From: Roseateles_E sp005503085
GTDB taxonomy: Bacteria; Pseudomonadota; Gammaproteobacteria; Burkholderiales; Burkholderiaceae_C
Reading direction: 5' to 3'
NCBI RefSeq assembly: GCF_028462495.1
Contig: NZ_JAQOWX010000003.1
Coordinates: 37,750 to 101,749 of the forward strand
DNA: 64,000 nucleotides
The notes beneath the pieces were generated by a model that ran no database searches, was not told the origin of the DNA, and saw only the letters and a program-made list of their open reading frames with translations. The first letter of the stretch is position 1; each line of letters opens with the position of its first letter. This document shows, one piece after another, positions 44,305 to 52,896 of the stretch. The translations under genes and the position numbers were made by a program.

Positions 44305-46923
44305 ATGACGAAGAAGAAACCCAGCCTACGCCGCCTGCTGGCGCGGCAATTCATCGTCGCGGCCCTGCTGCCGCTGGTGGCGTTCGCCGTGCTGTGGGGG
44401 GCCCTGACCCTGCCCGAGGCGGTGCGGGCGATGGCGCAGGAGAACGAGCATCTGGCCATGCAGACCCGCAGCCGCATCGCCAGCCAGCTGGCCGCGCCGC
44501 AGCGCGGCATGCTGCTGCTGGCCGCGCTGCTGCGCGCCGATACGGCCCGGTCCTGCGACAAGGCCATGCTGGGCCCGGCATTGGATCTGACCCAGGAGTT
44601 CGAGGCGGTCTACTGCGTCGATTACCAGGGCCTGATCGAGGAGGCCCAGGTGCGGCCCAGCGCCGGCGTGCAGGCCAGCGATCTGGTCGGCATGGATGTG
44701 TCGCAGCGGCCGTTCTTCGAGCGTGCGCACACCGCCGATCATGCGGTCTGGTCCGACACCTTTTTGTCGCCGCTGACCGGCCGTGTCACGGCCGTGCTGG
44801 CGGCTCGTGCCGGCACGCGCCTGCTGGTTGGCGAGCTGGCGCTGGGCGGCCTCTCCAAGGACCTGGCCCTGCTGGCGCGCGCCGACGACGCCATCGTCAT
44901 CGTGCTGGACGGCCGCGGCCGCGTCATCGTCCACCCGCAGCAGCAGCTGGCCGACTGGCAGGAGAGCCTGGTGAATCTGCCGCTGGTGCGCGCGGCGCTG
45001 GACGGCCGGCCCGGCAGCGGCGAACTCGAGCTGGCCGGCCAGCGTTGGCTGGCCGCGATCGCGCCGGCCGCCGACTCGGGCTGGCAGGTGCTGGTGGCCC
45101 ATCCGCAGGCGCGGCTGTACCGGCCGGTCTTGCGCCTGCTCGGTCTGGCCGCCGTGGTGCTGAGCTTGTCGCTGGCCTTGGCGGTCTGGGCCGCCTTGCG
45201 GCTGGCGGACCGCGAGGCGGCGCGCTATCGCCGCATCGTCGCGCTGGCCGACGCGGTGGTGGCCGGGCAGGGCGGTGAGGCCTCGGGCGATCTGGGCAGC
45301 GAGGAGGTCTATGCCTTGTGGGAGCGCTTGCGCGCGCTGATGGACCGGCTGCAGGAGCAGGAGCAGCGCGCCAAGCGGGCTCAGCTGGATCTGCAGGCGG
45401 TGCTGGACGCGGCCACCGAGGTGGCGGTGATGTCGGTGGACGAGCGGGGCGTGTTCCGGCTCTTCAATCGTGGTGCCGAGAAGATGCTGGGCTATCAGGC
45501 GGCGCAGATGGTGGGGCTGCGCAGCGCGCTATGCCTGCATGAGGGCGACGAGGTGATGGCCCGCGCGGCCGAGCTCGGTACACCGGCCGACAGCCCGGCG
45601 CAGGCCTTCGAGGCCTTGCTGGCGGCGGCCCGGGCCGGCCGCTTCGAGTTCGGCGACTGGAGTTACCGTCGTGCCGACGGCTCGGTGCTGCGGGTTTCGC
45701 TGTCGGTCACGGCCCTGCATGACGGCGCCGGCCGGGCCAGCGGCTTTCTGGCGGTCGCGATCGACCAGACCGAGCGTCTGCGCGCTGCCGAGCTGGAGCT
45801 GGCGCGACGCGGCGCCGAGGCGGCCAGCCAGGCCAAGAGCGAGTTTTTGTCGCGCGTCAGCCATGAGCTGCGCACCCCGATGAATGCCATCCTCGGCTAT
45901 GCACAGCTGCTGGCGCTGGAGGCGCTGACGCCGGCCCAGCAGGAACGGCTGCGCCGCATCGAGACGGCCGGCTGGCATCTGGTGCATCTGATCGACGATG
46001 TGCTGGACCTCTCGCGCATCGAGAGCGGCGGTCTGCAGCTGAGCCTGGAGACGGTGGATCTGGGCGAGGCCGCCGAGGCGGCGCTGCGCCTGGTGGCCCC
46101 GCAGGCCGAGGCCGCCGGCGTCAGCCTGCATGCGAACCTGGTCGGCGCGGCCCACGTGCGCGCCGACAAGACGCGGCTGCAGCAGGTGCTGCTGAATCTG
46201 CTCAGCAATGCGATCAAGTACGGCCACGCCGGCGGCTCGGTCTGGCTGAGCCTGGAGCCGGGCGAGCCCGGCTGGCTGGGCCTGGCGGTGCGCGACGATG
46301 GCCGCGGCATGGACGAGGCTCAGCTGGCCCGCCTGTTCCGGCCTTTCGATCGACTCGGGCTGGAGGGCACGGCGGTGCCCGGCACCGGCATCGGCCTGGT
46401 GATCACGCAGCGGCTGCTGCAGCTGATGCAGGGCAGACTGACGGTCAGCAGCCGGGCCGGGCAGGGCACGGTGTTCACGCTCTGGCTGCCGCTGGCCGAG
46501 ACGGCCGAGCTCGGGCCGCTGCCGCTGCTCAGCGCTGCAGTGCCGTCCGGGCAGAGCGCCGATCTGCTCTATGTGGAGGACAACGCGGTCAACGCCGGCC
46601 TGATGCGCGAGTTGCTGGCGCTGCGGCCGGGGCTGAGGCTGCGGCTGGCCGCCGATCTGGCCGAGGCGCGGCGCGAGCTGGCCGAGCGCCGGCCGACCCT
46701 GCTGCTGCTGGACATGCATCTGCCCGACGGCTCGGCGTTGGAGCTGCTGGACTGGCTGCGCCAGCGCGGCGAACTGGCCGGTCTGCCGGTGCTGGTGATC
46801 TCGGCCGATGCGACGCCGGCGCGCCGCGAGGCCGCGCTGGCCGCCGGCGCCTCCGGCTATCTGACCAAGCCGCTGGAGGTCGCCCAGGTCCTGCGGTCTA
46901 TCGATGCGGCCCTGTCAGTCTGA
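44305..46923 (+). CDS. Hybrid sensor histidine kinase / response regulator
   Basis: This 872-residue protein has helix 1 (about 15-36), a periplasmic Cache-like sensor (GMDVSQRPFFERAHTADHAV), helix 2 near 275-300 and a PAS domain near 370-490. The HisKA domain has His520 (SHELRTPMNAILGYAQ). HATPase motifs are NLLSNAIKYG, DDGRGMDEAQLARLF and GTGIGLVITQ, and the C-terminal receiver has Asp803 (LLLLDMHLPDG) and Lys855. It follows a binding-protein lipoprotein, so the two probably form one sensory unit. Its last 9 nt overlap the convergent protease gene. No separate output regulator is adjacent. Confidence 0.92.
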   Translation: MTKKKPSLRRLLARQFIVAALLPLVAFAVLWGALTLPEAVRAMAQENEHLAMQTRSRIASQLAAPQRGMLLLAALLRADTARSCDKAMLGPALDLTQEFEAVYCVDYQGLIEEAQVRPSAGVQASDLVGMDVSQRPFFERAHTADHAVWSDTFLSPLTGRVTAVLAARAGTRLLVGELALGGLSKDLALLARADDAIVIVLDGRGRVIVHPQQQLADWQESLVNLPLVRAALDGRPGSGELELAGQRWLAAIAPAADSGWQVLVAHPQARLYRPVLRLLGLAAVVLSLSLALAVWAALRLADREAARYRRIVALADAVVAGQGGEASGDLGSEEVYALWERLRALMDRLQEQEQRAKRAQLDLQAVLDAATEVAVMSVDERGVFRLFNRGAEKMLGYQAAQMVGLRSALCLHEGDEVMARAAELGTPADSPAQAFEALLAAARAGRFEFGDWSYRRADGSVLRVSLSVTALHDGAGRASGFLAVAIDQTERLRAAELELARRGAEAASQAKSEFLSRVSHELRTPMNAILGYAQLLALEALTPAQQERLRRIETAGWHLVHLIDDVLDLSRIESGGLQLSLETVDLGEAAEAALRLVAPQAEAAGVSLHANLVGAAHVRADKTRLQQVLLNLLSNAIKYGHAGGSVWLSLEPGEPGWLGLAVRDDGRGMDEAQLARLFRPFDRLGLEGTAVPGTGIGLVITQRLLQLMQGRLTVSSRAGQGTVFTLWLPLAETAELGPLPLLSAAVPSGQSADLLYVEDNAVNAGLMRELLALRPGLRLRLAADLAEARRELAERRPTLLLLDMHLPDGSALELLDWLRQRGELAGLPVLVISADATPARREAALAAGASGYLTKPLEVAQVLRSIDAALSV

Positions 46924-47979
46924 GCTGCCCAGCACGACGCTGAGCACCCGGGTCTTGCCGCCGCGCCAGACCGTCAGCCGCACCGTGTCGCCGCTCTGGC
47001 GGCGCTCCAGCTCGCTGAGCATGTCGTCGAGATCGGCCACCGCGACCTCGCCGACCGCGGTGATCACATCGCCCTGGACCAGGCTGCCGTCGCGCGCCCG
47101 GGCAAAGGCCTGCAGCCCGGCCTTGGCCGCCGGGCTGCCCGGCGCGACGCGCAGCAGCGCCACGCCCTTGGGCAGCTTCAGCGCGCGGTGCAGGTTCTCG
47201 GGCGCCGCGCTGACGCCCAGGGCCGGGCGGATGAAGCGGCCGTCCTTGATCAGGCGCGGCACGACGCGGTTGACCTCGTCGACCGGAATCGCGAAGCCGA
47301 TGCCGGCGCTGGCGCCGCTGGGGCTGTAGATCGAGGTGTTGACACCGATCAGGCGGCCGGCCGAGTCCAGCAGCGGGCCGCCGGAGTTGCCGGGGTTGAT
47401 GGCCGCGTCGGTCTGGATCGCGCCGCGGATGCTGCGCCGTGTCACCGATTCGATCTCGCGGTTCAGCGCCGAGACGATGCCGGTGGTCAGCGTCTGGTCC
47501 AGGCCGAAGGGATTGCCGATCGCATAGACCTGCTGGCCCACCAGCAGGTCGCGGCTGGCGCCCATCGGGATCGGCGGCAGCTTGTCGCGCGGCGCCTTGA
47601 TGCGCAGCACGGCCAGGTCGCGGTCCTCGAAGGCGCCGACCAGCTCGGCGTCGTAGCTGCTCTGGTCATTGAGCGTGATGCGGGCCGCATTGGCGCCCTG
47701 GATCACATGGAAGTTGGTGACGATATGGCCTTGCTCGTCCCAGATGAAGCCGCTGCCGGTGCCGCGCGGCACCTCGGAGACATTCATCGAGAACATATCG
47801 CGGCTCAGGCCCAGCGTGGTGATGTGGACCACCGAGGGCGCGACCTTCTTGAAGACATTGATGTGGTTGAGCTCGGCTGCCTGCAGCGGGCCGCGCGGCT
47901 GGACCTCGCGAGGCTGCTGGGCCTGGGCGGCGCCGAGGCTCAGCGCGGCGAGCAGGGTGGTCAGAAGAAGACGGTGCAT
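46915..47979 (-). CDS. HtrA/DegP-family periplasmic serine protease
   Basis: This 354-residue protein has a signal peptide (MHRLLLTTLLAALSLGAAQA), a trypsin-like domain with catalytic triad His91 (TNFHVIQ), Asp121 (EDRDLAVLR) and Ser199 (NPGNSGGPLL), and one C-terminal PDZ domain. One PDZ makes it DegS-like in layout, but it has a cleavable signal rather than an anchor. It likely degrades or refolds envelope proteins. The 3' end overlaps the hybrid kinase tail-to-tail by 9 nt. Confidence 0.9.
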   Translation of the reverse strand: MHRLLLTTLLAALSLGAAQAQQPREVQPRGPLQAAELNHINVFKKVAPSVVHITTLGLSRDMFSMNVSEVPRGTGSGFIWDEQGHIVTNFHVIQGANAARITLNDQSSYDAELVGAFEDRDLAVLRIKAPRDKLPPIPMGASRDLLVGQQVYAIGNPFGLDQTLTTGIVSALNREIESVTRRSIRGAIQTDAAINPGNSGGPLLDSAGRLIGVNTSIYSPSGASAGIGFAIPVDEVNRVVPRLIKDGRFIRPALGVSAAPENLHRALKLPKGVALLRVAPGSPAAKAGLQAFARARDGSLVQGDVITAVGEVAVADLDDMLSELERRQSGDTVRLTVWRGGKTRVLSVVLGSSD

Positions 47980-48008
47980 GGCTGGCTTGTCGTTAGACTG
48001 CGGCGCTG

Positions 48009-48725
48009 ATGATAAGACCTGACCCCGCCCTCCGCTATGAACGCCTGGACGCGCTGCGCGGCGCCGCCGTCGTCTGGATGGCGATCTTTCACTTCTGTTT
48101 CGATCTCGATCATTTCGGGCTGATCGCGGCCGATTTCAAGCATGACCCGTTCTGGACCTGGCAGCGCACGGCCATTGTCAGCCTGTTCCTGTTCTGCGCC
48201 GGGCTGGGCCAGTCGGTGGCGCTGGCCCAGGGCCAGCGCTGGCCGCGTTTCTGGCGCCGCTGGGCCCAGGTGGCGGGCTGCGCGCTGCTGGTTTCGGCCG
48301 GCTCCTGGCTGATGTTCCCGCGCAGCTTCATCAGCTTCGGCGTGCTGCACGCCATGGCGTTGATGTTATTAATCCTGCGGCTGCTGGCGCCGCGTCTGCC
48401 GCCGGCCGCGCTCTTCGGCCTGGGCCTGCTGGCGCTGGCCGCGCCGCTGCTCTGGCAGCACCCGGTGTTCGACAGCCGCTGGACGAACTGGGTCGGTCTG
48501 GTCACCGCCAAGCCCTTCACCGAGGACTATGTGCCGCTGCTGCCCTGGATCGGCGTGATGCTGTGGGGCTGCGCGCTAGGGCGCTGGCGGCCGGCCCTGT
48601 TGCAGGGCGCGCTGCCGGCCGTGCTGGCACCGCTGGCGGCCTTGGGGCGCTGGTCGCTGAGTTTCTACATGCTGCACCAGCCGCTGCTGATCGGCCTGCT
48701 GATGGCAGTTACCATGGCGGCATGA
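48009..48725 (+). CDS. DUF1624 / heparan-alpha-glucosaminide N-acetyltransferase-like membrane protein
   Basis: This 238-residue protein has about seven membrane helices. Near the start it has YERLDALRGAAVVWMAIFHF, the acyltransferase-like signature of the DUF1624 (HGSNAT catalytic) family, and a late LSFYMLHQPLLIGLLMA. It may transfer acetyl groups across the membrane to a sugar; the substrate is unknown. The TGA overlaps the rlmB start (ATGA), an unexpected coupling with an rRNA methylase. It is divergent from the HtrA-type protease. Confidence 0.8.
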   Translation: MIRPDPALRYERLDALRGAAVVWMAIFHFCFDLDHFGLIAADFKHDPFWTWQRTAIVSLFLFCAGLGQSVALAQGQRWPRFWRRWAQVAGCALLVSAGSWLMFPRSFISFGVLHAMALMLLILRLLAPRLPPAALFGLGLLALAAPLLWQHPVFDSRWTNWVGLVTAKPFTEDYVPLLPWIGVMLWGCALGRWRPALLQGALPAVLAPLAALGRWSLSFYMLHQPLLIGLLMAVTMAA

Positions 48726-49468
48726 GCACCAGCAACAAGATTCTGTTCGGCTTTCATGCCGTAACCGTGCGCCTGAAGACGCATCCCAAGTCAATCAGCG
48801 AAGTCCATGTCGACGCGACGCGGCGCGATCAGCGCATGCGCCAGTTCGTCGAGCGCGCCAAGGAGGCGGGCCTGAAGATCGTCGACAGCGACGACGAGCG
48901 CCTGTCCAAGCTGGCCGGTTCCAGCCGCCACCAGGGCGTGGTCGCCCGCGTCACCGCGCTGGCGATGCTGCATTCGCTGGACGAGGTGATGGAAGGCTTG
49001 GAAGCCGCCGAGGTCGTGCCGCTGCTGCTGGTGCTGGACGGCGTCACCGATCCGCACAACCTGGGCGCCTGCCTGCGCGTGGCCGACGGCGCCGGCGCGC
49101 ACGCGGTGCTGGCACCCAAGGACCATGCGGTCGGCCTCAACGCGACGGTGGCCAAGGTGGCCAGCGGCGCGGCCGAGACCGTGCCCTATCTGATGGTCAC
49201 GAATCTGGCCCGCTCGCTCAACGAGCTCAAGGAACGCGATGTCTGGATCATCGGCACCTCGGACCAGGCCGAGAAGTCGATCTACGACATCGACCTGAAG
49301 CGACCGGTGGCCCTGGTACTGGGCGCCGAGGGCGACGGCCTGCGCCAGCTGACCGCCAAGACCTGCGACGAGCTGGTGCGTATCCCGATGAAGGGCGCGG
49401 TCGAGAGCCTGAATGTCTCGGTGGCGGCTGGTGTCTGCCTGTATGAGGCGCTGCGCCAGCGCGGATAA
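48722..49468 (+). CDS. rlmB: 23S rRNA (guanosine-2251-2'-O)-methyltransferase
   Basis: This 248-residue SpoU-family (SPOUT, trefoil-knot) enzyme methylates the 2'-O of G2251 in 23S rRNA in the ribosomal P loop. Motifs are LDGVTDPHNLGACLRVADGA (with catalytic Asn/Arg), VALVLGAEGDGLRQL and the knot PMKGAVESLNVSVAAGVCLY. The N-terminal substrate-binding domain (FGFHAVTVRLK) is intact. The usual partner gene rnr is absent upstream; instead it is coupled to a DUF1624 gene. Confidence 0.93.
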   Translation: MSTSNKILFGFHAVTVRLKTHPKSISEVHVDATRRDQRMRQFVERAKEAGLKIVDSDDERLSKLAGSSRHQGVVARVTALAMLHSLDEVMEGLEAAEVVPLLLVLDGVTDPHNLGACLRVADGAGAHAVLAPKDHAVGLNATVAKVASGAAETVPYLMVTNLARSLNELKERDVWIIGTSDQAEKSIYDIDLKRPVALVLGAEGDGLRQLTAKTCDELVRIPMKGAVESLNVSVAAGVCLYEALRQRG

Positions 49469-49497
49469 TCGGACCATTCAACGAAAGTAGCAGCGCC

Positions 49498-50130
49498 ATG
49501 TCCGTCATCGAAGTCCACCACCCCCTGATCAAACACAAGATCGGCCTGATGCGCGAGGGTGATACCTCGACGAAGAAGTTCCGCGAGCTGACCGGCGAGG
49601 TCGCGCGCCTCCTGGCCTATGAGGCGACGGCCGATTTCCCGCTGGAGAAGACGACGATAGAGGGCTGGTGCGGCCCGGTCGAGATCGACCAGATTGCCGG
49701 CCGCAAGGTCACCGTGGTGCCGATTCTGCGGGCCGGCCTGGGCATGCTGGACGGCGTGCTGGACATGATCCCGAACGCCAAGATCAGCGTCGTCGGCCTG
49801 GCCCGCGACCATGAAACCCTGCAGCCGGTGCATTATTTCGAGAAGTTCGTCGGCCAGCTCGATGAGCGCACCGCGCTGATCGTCGATCCGATGCTGGCCA
49901 CCGCCGGCTCGATGATCGCGACCATCGACCTGCTCAAGCGTCGCGGTGCCAAGGACATCCGCGCCCTGGTGCTGGTGGCCGCGCCCGAGGGCATTGCCGC
50001 GCTGACCAAGGCCCATCCCGATGTGCGCTGCTGGACCGCCGCGATCGACAGCCATCTGAACGAGCAGGGCTACATCATCCCGGGCCTGGGTGATGCCGGC
50101 GACAAGATTTTTGGCACCAAGGAAGCCTGA
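49498..50130 (+). CDS. upp: Uracil phosphoribosyltransferase
   Basis: This 210-residue enzyme makes UMP from uracil and PRPP. The family pattern is complete: HPLIKHKIGLMREGDTSTKKF, VVPILRAGLGMLDGVL, and the PRPP loop DPMLATAGSMIATIDLLK, with a C-terminal YIIPGLGDAGDKIFGT uracil-binding segment. It follows rlmB by 29 nt and may be cotranscribed, though the two are functionally unrelated. Its stop abuts the convergent chromate transporter gene with no gap. Confidence 0.97.
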   Translation: MSVIEVHHPLIKHKIGLMREGDTSTKKFRELTGEVARLLAYEATADFPLEKTTIEGWCGPVEIDQIAGRKVTVVPILRAGLGMLDGVLDMIPNAKISVVGLARDHETLQPVHYFEKFVGQLDERTALIVDPMLATAGSMIATIDLLKRRGAKDIRALVLVAAPEGIAALTKAHPDVRCWTAAIDSHLNEQGYIIPGLGDAGDKIFGTKEA

Positions 50131-50679
50131 TCAGACGATCCCCAGCGCCCCCAGCACCCCGCCGCCCAGCACCAGCCAGACCAGGCTGATGCGGGTCTTG
50201 ACGGTCAGCAGCACGGTCAGCGCGATGACGGCCAGCGTGGCCACCCGGTGCTCGGGATCGCGCACATAGGGCACGGCCAGCAGCCAGCCGGTGGCGATCA
50301 AAAGGCCCAGCGTCAGCGGCGCCATGCCGGCGGTGAAGGCCCGCACGCCCACCGTGTGCCGGTGTTCGCGGGCCCAGCGGGTGGCGGCCAGCACCAGGGT
50401 GGTGGAGGGCAGCATGATGCCGGCCATCGTCGCCAGCGCACCCAGCGGGCCGGCCACATTCCAGCCCAGCACCGCGACAAACAGGATGTTGGGCCCCGGC
50501 GCGGCCTGGGCCAGCGCAATCGAGCTGGTGAACTGGGTGTCGCTGAGCCAGCCCTGTTGGCCCACCAGGTAGCGATGCATCTCGGGCGCGGTCGTGATCG
50601 CCCCGCCGATGGACAGCAGCGACAGCATCAGGAAGTGCAAGAACAAGCCACCGAACTGGGCCAGGCTCAGCTCGCTCAT
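50131..50679 (-). CDS. Chromate transporter, half-size (ChrA family)
   Basis: This 182-residue membrane protein is a half-length CHR-family transporter. It shows SIGGAITTAPEMHRYLVGQQ, LAQAAPGPNILFVAVLGWN, the PGPN signature and about five to six helices. Half-size CHR proteins work as pairs; the other half is the overlapping upstream gene (ATGA). The family is known for chromate efflux, but many members probably move other anions. The start is 4 nt within the partner gene. Confidence 0.85.
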   Translation of the reverse strand: MSELSLAQFGGLFLHFLMLSLLSIGGAITTAPEMHRYLVGQQGWLSDTQFTSSIALAQAAPGPNILFVAVLGWNVAGPLGALATMAGIMLPSTTLVLAATRWAREHRHTVGVRAFTAGMAPLTLGLLIATGWLLAVPYVRDPEHRVATLAVIALTVLLTVKTRISLVWLVLGGGVLGALGIV

Positions 50680-51257
50680 GCCCGTTCATCCCCATCGCCC
50701 CGCGACAGCCGCCGCCAGGCCAGGCCCATGCCGATGCCGCCCAGGCCCAGCACCACCCAGATCAGCGGTGTGCGCGCCAGCGCGATGGCGCCAAAGGCGG
50801 CCAGCGCCAGCAACAGGGCCCAGGCGCGGCCGACCGGATTGCGCTTGAGCGAAGGCAGCAGCTTCATTCCGGTGGCGATGATCAGGCCGGCCGCCACCGC
50901 GCCCATGCCGCGCAGCGCACCGGCCATGGTCTGGTGCTGCAGCAGCGCGTCGGAGATCGAAGCCAGGCCCAGCACGATGACCGAGGGGAACAGCAGCATG
51001 CCGGCCAGCGCCGTCAGTGCGCCGCGCAGGCCGAAGAAGCGGTCGCCTATCATCAGCGCGAGATTGACCACATTGGGGCCGGGCAGCACCTGGGCGATGG
51101 ACAACATCTCGACAAAGTCCTCGCGGCTGAGCCAGCCCAGGCGTTCGACCAGCTCGCGCTGCGCCACCGCCAGCACACCGCCGAAGCCCTGCAGCGCCAA
51201 GCGGTTGAAAGCCCAGAACAGCACGCCCAGCGAGGCCGGCTGCGTCGCTGGGCTCAC
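50676..51257 (-). CDS. Chromate transporter, half-size (ChrA family), partner
   Basis: This 193-residue CHR-family protein has ALQGFGGVLAVAQRELVERL, LSIAQVLPGPNVVNLALMIG and the LPGPN signature in its first 90 residues, followed by more helices. The GTG at 51257 overlaps the TGA of the dehydrogenase gene (GTGA), and its own stop overlaps the second half-transporter. The pair likely forms one two-gene CHR transporter. Substrate is unproven. Confidence 0.83.
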   Translation of the reverse strand: MSPATQPASLGVLFWAFNRLALQGFGGVLAVAQRELVERLGWLSREDFVEMLSIAQVLPGPNVVNLALMIGDRFFGLRGALTALAGMLLFPSVIVLGLASISDALLQHQTMAGALRGMGAVAAGLIIATGMKLLPSLKRNPVGRAWALLLALAAFGAIALARTPLIWVVLGLGGIGMGLAWRRLSRGDGDERA

Positions 51258-52261
51258 CGCTTGACCTTGAGCGCGTCCGGGTTGACCAGGTTGCTGGGTG
51301 TGCCCTTGATGAAGTTCAGCACATTGTCGAAGGCGGCATCGAAATACATTTCGTAGCTGTCCTGTTCGACATAGCCGATATGGGGGGTGCAGACCGCGTT
51401 CTCCAGCCGCATCAGGGGATGTCCCTGTAGCGGCGGCTCGCTCTCGAACACATCGACCGCCGCCATGCCGGGCCGGCCGCGGTTCAGTGCCGAGACCAGC
51501 GCGCCATCGGCCACCAGCTCGGCGCGCGAGGTGTTGACGAGCAGGGCGGTCGGCTTCATGCGGGCCAGGTCCTCGGGCTTGACCAGACTGCGGGTGGTAT
51601 CGGACAGACGCAGGTGCAGGCTCAGCACATCGCTGCTCTCGAAGAAGGCCTCGCGGCTCTCGGCCGCCAGATAGCCGTCGGCCACCGCCTTGGCCCGTGA
51701 GGCCTCGCTGCCCCAGACCTGCACCTGCATACCGAAGGCGCGGCCGTAGCCGGCCAGCAGCTGGCCGATCTTGCCGTAGCCCCAGATGCCCAGTGTCCTG
51801 CCGCGCAGCACCATGCCCAGCGCGAAGTTCGGCGGCATCGAGCCGCTCTTCAGGCCCGACTGCTGCCAGGCGCCGTGCTTGAGATTGCCGATGTACTGCG
51901 GCAGACGCCGCATCGAGGCCATGATCAGGGCCCAGGTCAGCTCGGCCGGTGCGATCGGTGAGCCGACGCCTTCGGCCACCGCGATGCCCAGCCGGGTGCA
52001 GGCCTCGACATCGATATGGGTGCCGACCCGGCCGGTCTGCGCGATCAGCTTGAGCTTGGGCAGCTTCTCGAGCAGCTGTCGCGGGAAATGGGTGCGTTCG
52101 CGGATCAGCACCAGCACCTCGGCGTCGCGCAGGCGGATGGCCAACTGGCCAATGCCCTTGACGGTGTTGGTGAAGACCTTGGCGTTCAGCGGGTCCAGCT
52201 TGGCGGCGCAGCGCAGCTTGCGCACCGCGTCCTGGTAGTCGTCGAGGATGATGATATTCAT
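51254..52261 (-). CDS. D-2-hydroxyacid dehydrogenase family protein
   Basis: This 335-residue NAD(P)-dependent enzyme has the D-2-hydroxyacid dehydrogenase layout. The nucleotide fold reads GRTLGIWGYGKIGQLLAGYG. Catalytic residues are Arg in LLVNTSRAELV, Glu in DVFESEPPLQ and His in CTPHIGYVEQ. Members include phosphoglycerate, glycerate and hydroxypyruvate reductases; the substrate cannot be fixed here. It is unusually coupled to the two half-size chromate transporter genes. Confidence 0.88.
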   Translation of the reverse strand: MNIIILDDYQDAVRKLRCAAKLDPLNAKVFTNTVKGIGQLAIRLRDAEVLVLIRERTHFPRQLLEKLPKLKLIAQTGRVGTHIDVEACTRLGIAVAEGVGSPIAPAELTWALIMASMRRLPQYIGNLKHGAWQQSGLKSGSMPPNFALGMVLRGRTLGIWGYGKIGQLLAGYGRAFGMQVQVWGSEASRAKAVADGYLAAESREAFFESSDVLSLHLRLSDTTRSLVKPEDLARMKPTALLVNTSRAELVADGALVSALNRGRPGMAAVDVFESEPPLQGHPLMRLENAVCTPHIGYVEQDSYEMYFDAAFDNVLNFIKGTPSNLVNPDALKVKR

Positions 52262-52368
52262 GGTGTGCTGGCCCCCATTTTGCCCCGGCTTGCGGGCATC
52301 TCCGGCCGCTCTGCAGCGAATGAGCCAAATCGTTACGATCGCGCCACCCCTGATACATGGAGCCCCTG

Positions 52369-52875
52369 ATGACGATTTCGATGCATTCGGCCAGCGCGTC
52401 GGTTTTTACCCGCATGTTTGGCAACGCGCTGAACTGGCTTGAAGCCGCCAAAGCCCATGCCGAGGCCAAGAAGTTCGACACCAGCGTCTATATGACGCTG
52501 CGCCTGGCGCCGGATATGTTGCCGCTGCCGCGCCAGATCCAGACCGCCAGCGACGCCGCCATGGGCTGCATCGCGCGGTTGTCAGGCCCGCAAGCGCCCA
52601 AAGGGGAAGACACGGAAGCGACGCTGGACGAGCTGATCGAGCGCATCCGCAAGACCATCGCCTATGTGAATTCGGTGCCGGCGGCCCTGGTGGACGGCAG
52701 CGAGGAGCGCGCGATCGAGATCCCGACCCGCGCTGGCGAGCCGCACCGCTTCAATGGCGAGGACTATCTGCGCCATTTCGCACTGCCCAATTTCAATTTC
52801 CACCTGACCACCACCTACGCGCTGCTGCGCCATGCCGGCGTCAGCCTGGGCAAGATGGATTATCTGGGGCGCTGA
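52369..52875 (+). CDS. DUF1993 family protein
   Basis: This 168-residue protein, from the start MTISMHSASASVF, fits the DUF1993 family, small helical proteins related to the DinB-like four-helix fold. Typical segments are FTRMFGNALNWLEAAKAHAE, RLAPDMLPLPRQIQTASDAA and a late FNFHLTTTYALLRHAGV with conserved histidine. The function is unknown. The chosen start has GGAG 7 nt upstream; an ATG at 52357 is possible. Confidence 0.82.
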   Translation: MTISMHSASASVFTRMFGNALNWLEAAKAHAEAKKFDTSVYMTLRLAPDMLPLPRQIQTASDAAMGCIARLSGPQAPKGEDTEATLDELIERIRKTIAYVNSVPAALVDGSEERAIEIPTRAGEPHRFNGEDYLRHFALPNFNFHLTTTYALLRHAGVSLGKMDYLGR

Positions 52876-52896
52876 ACCGCTGAGCCGGCGCCGCCC

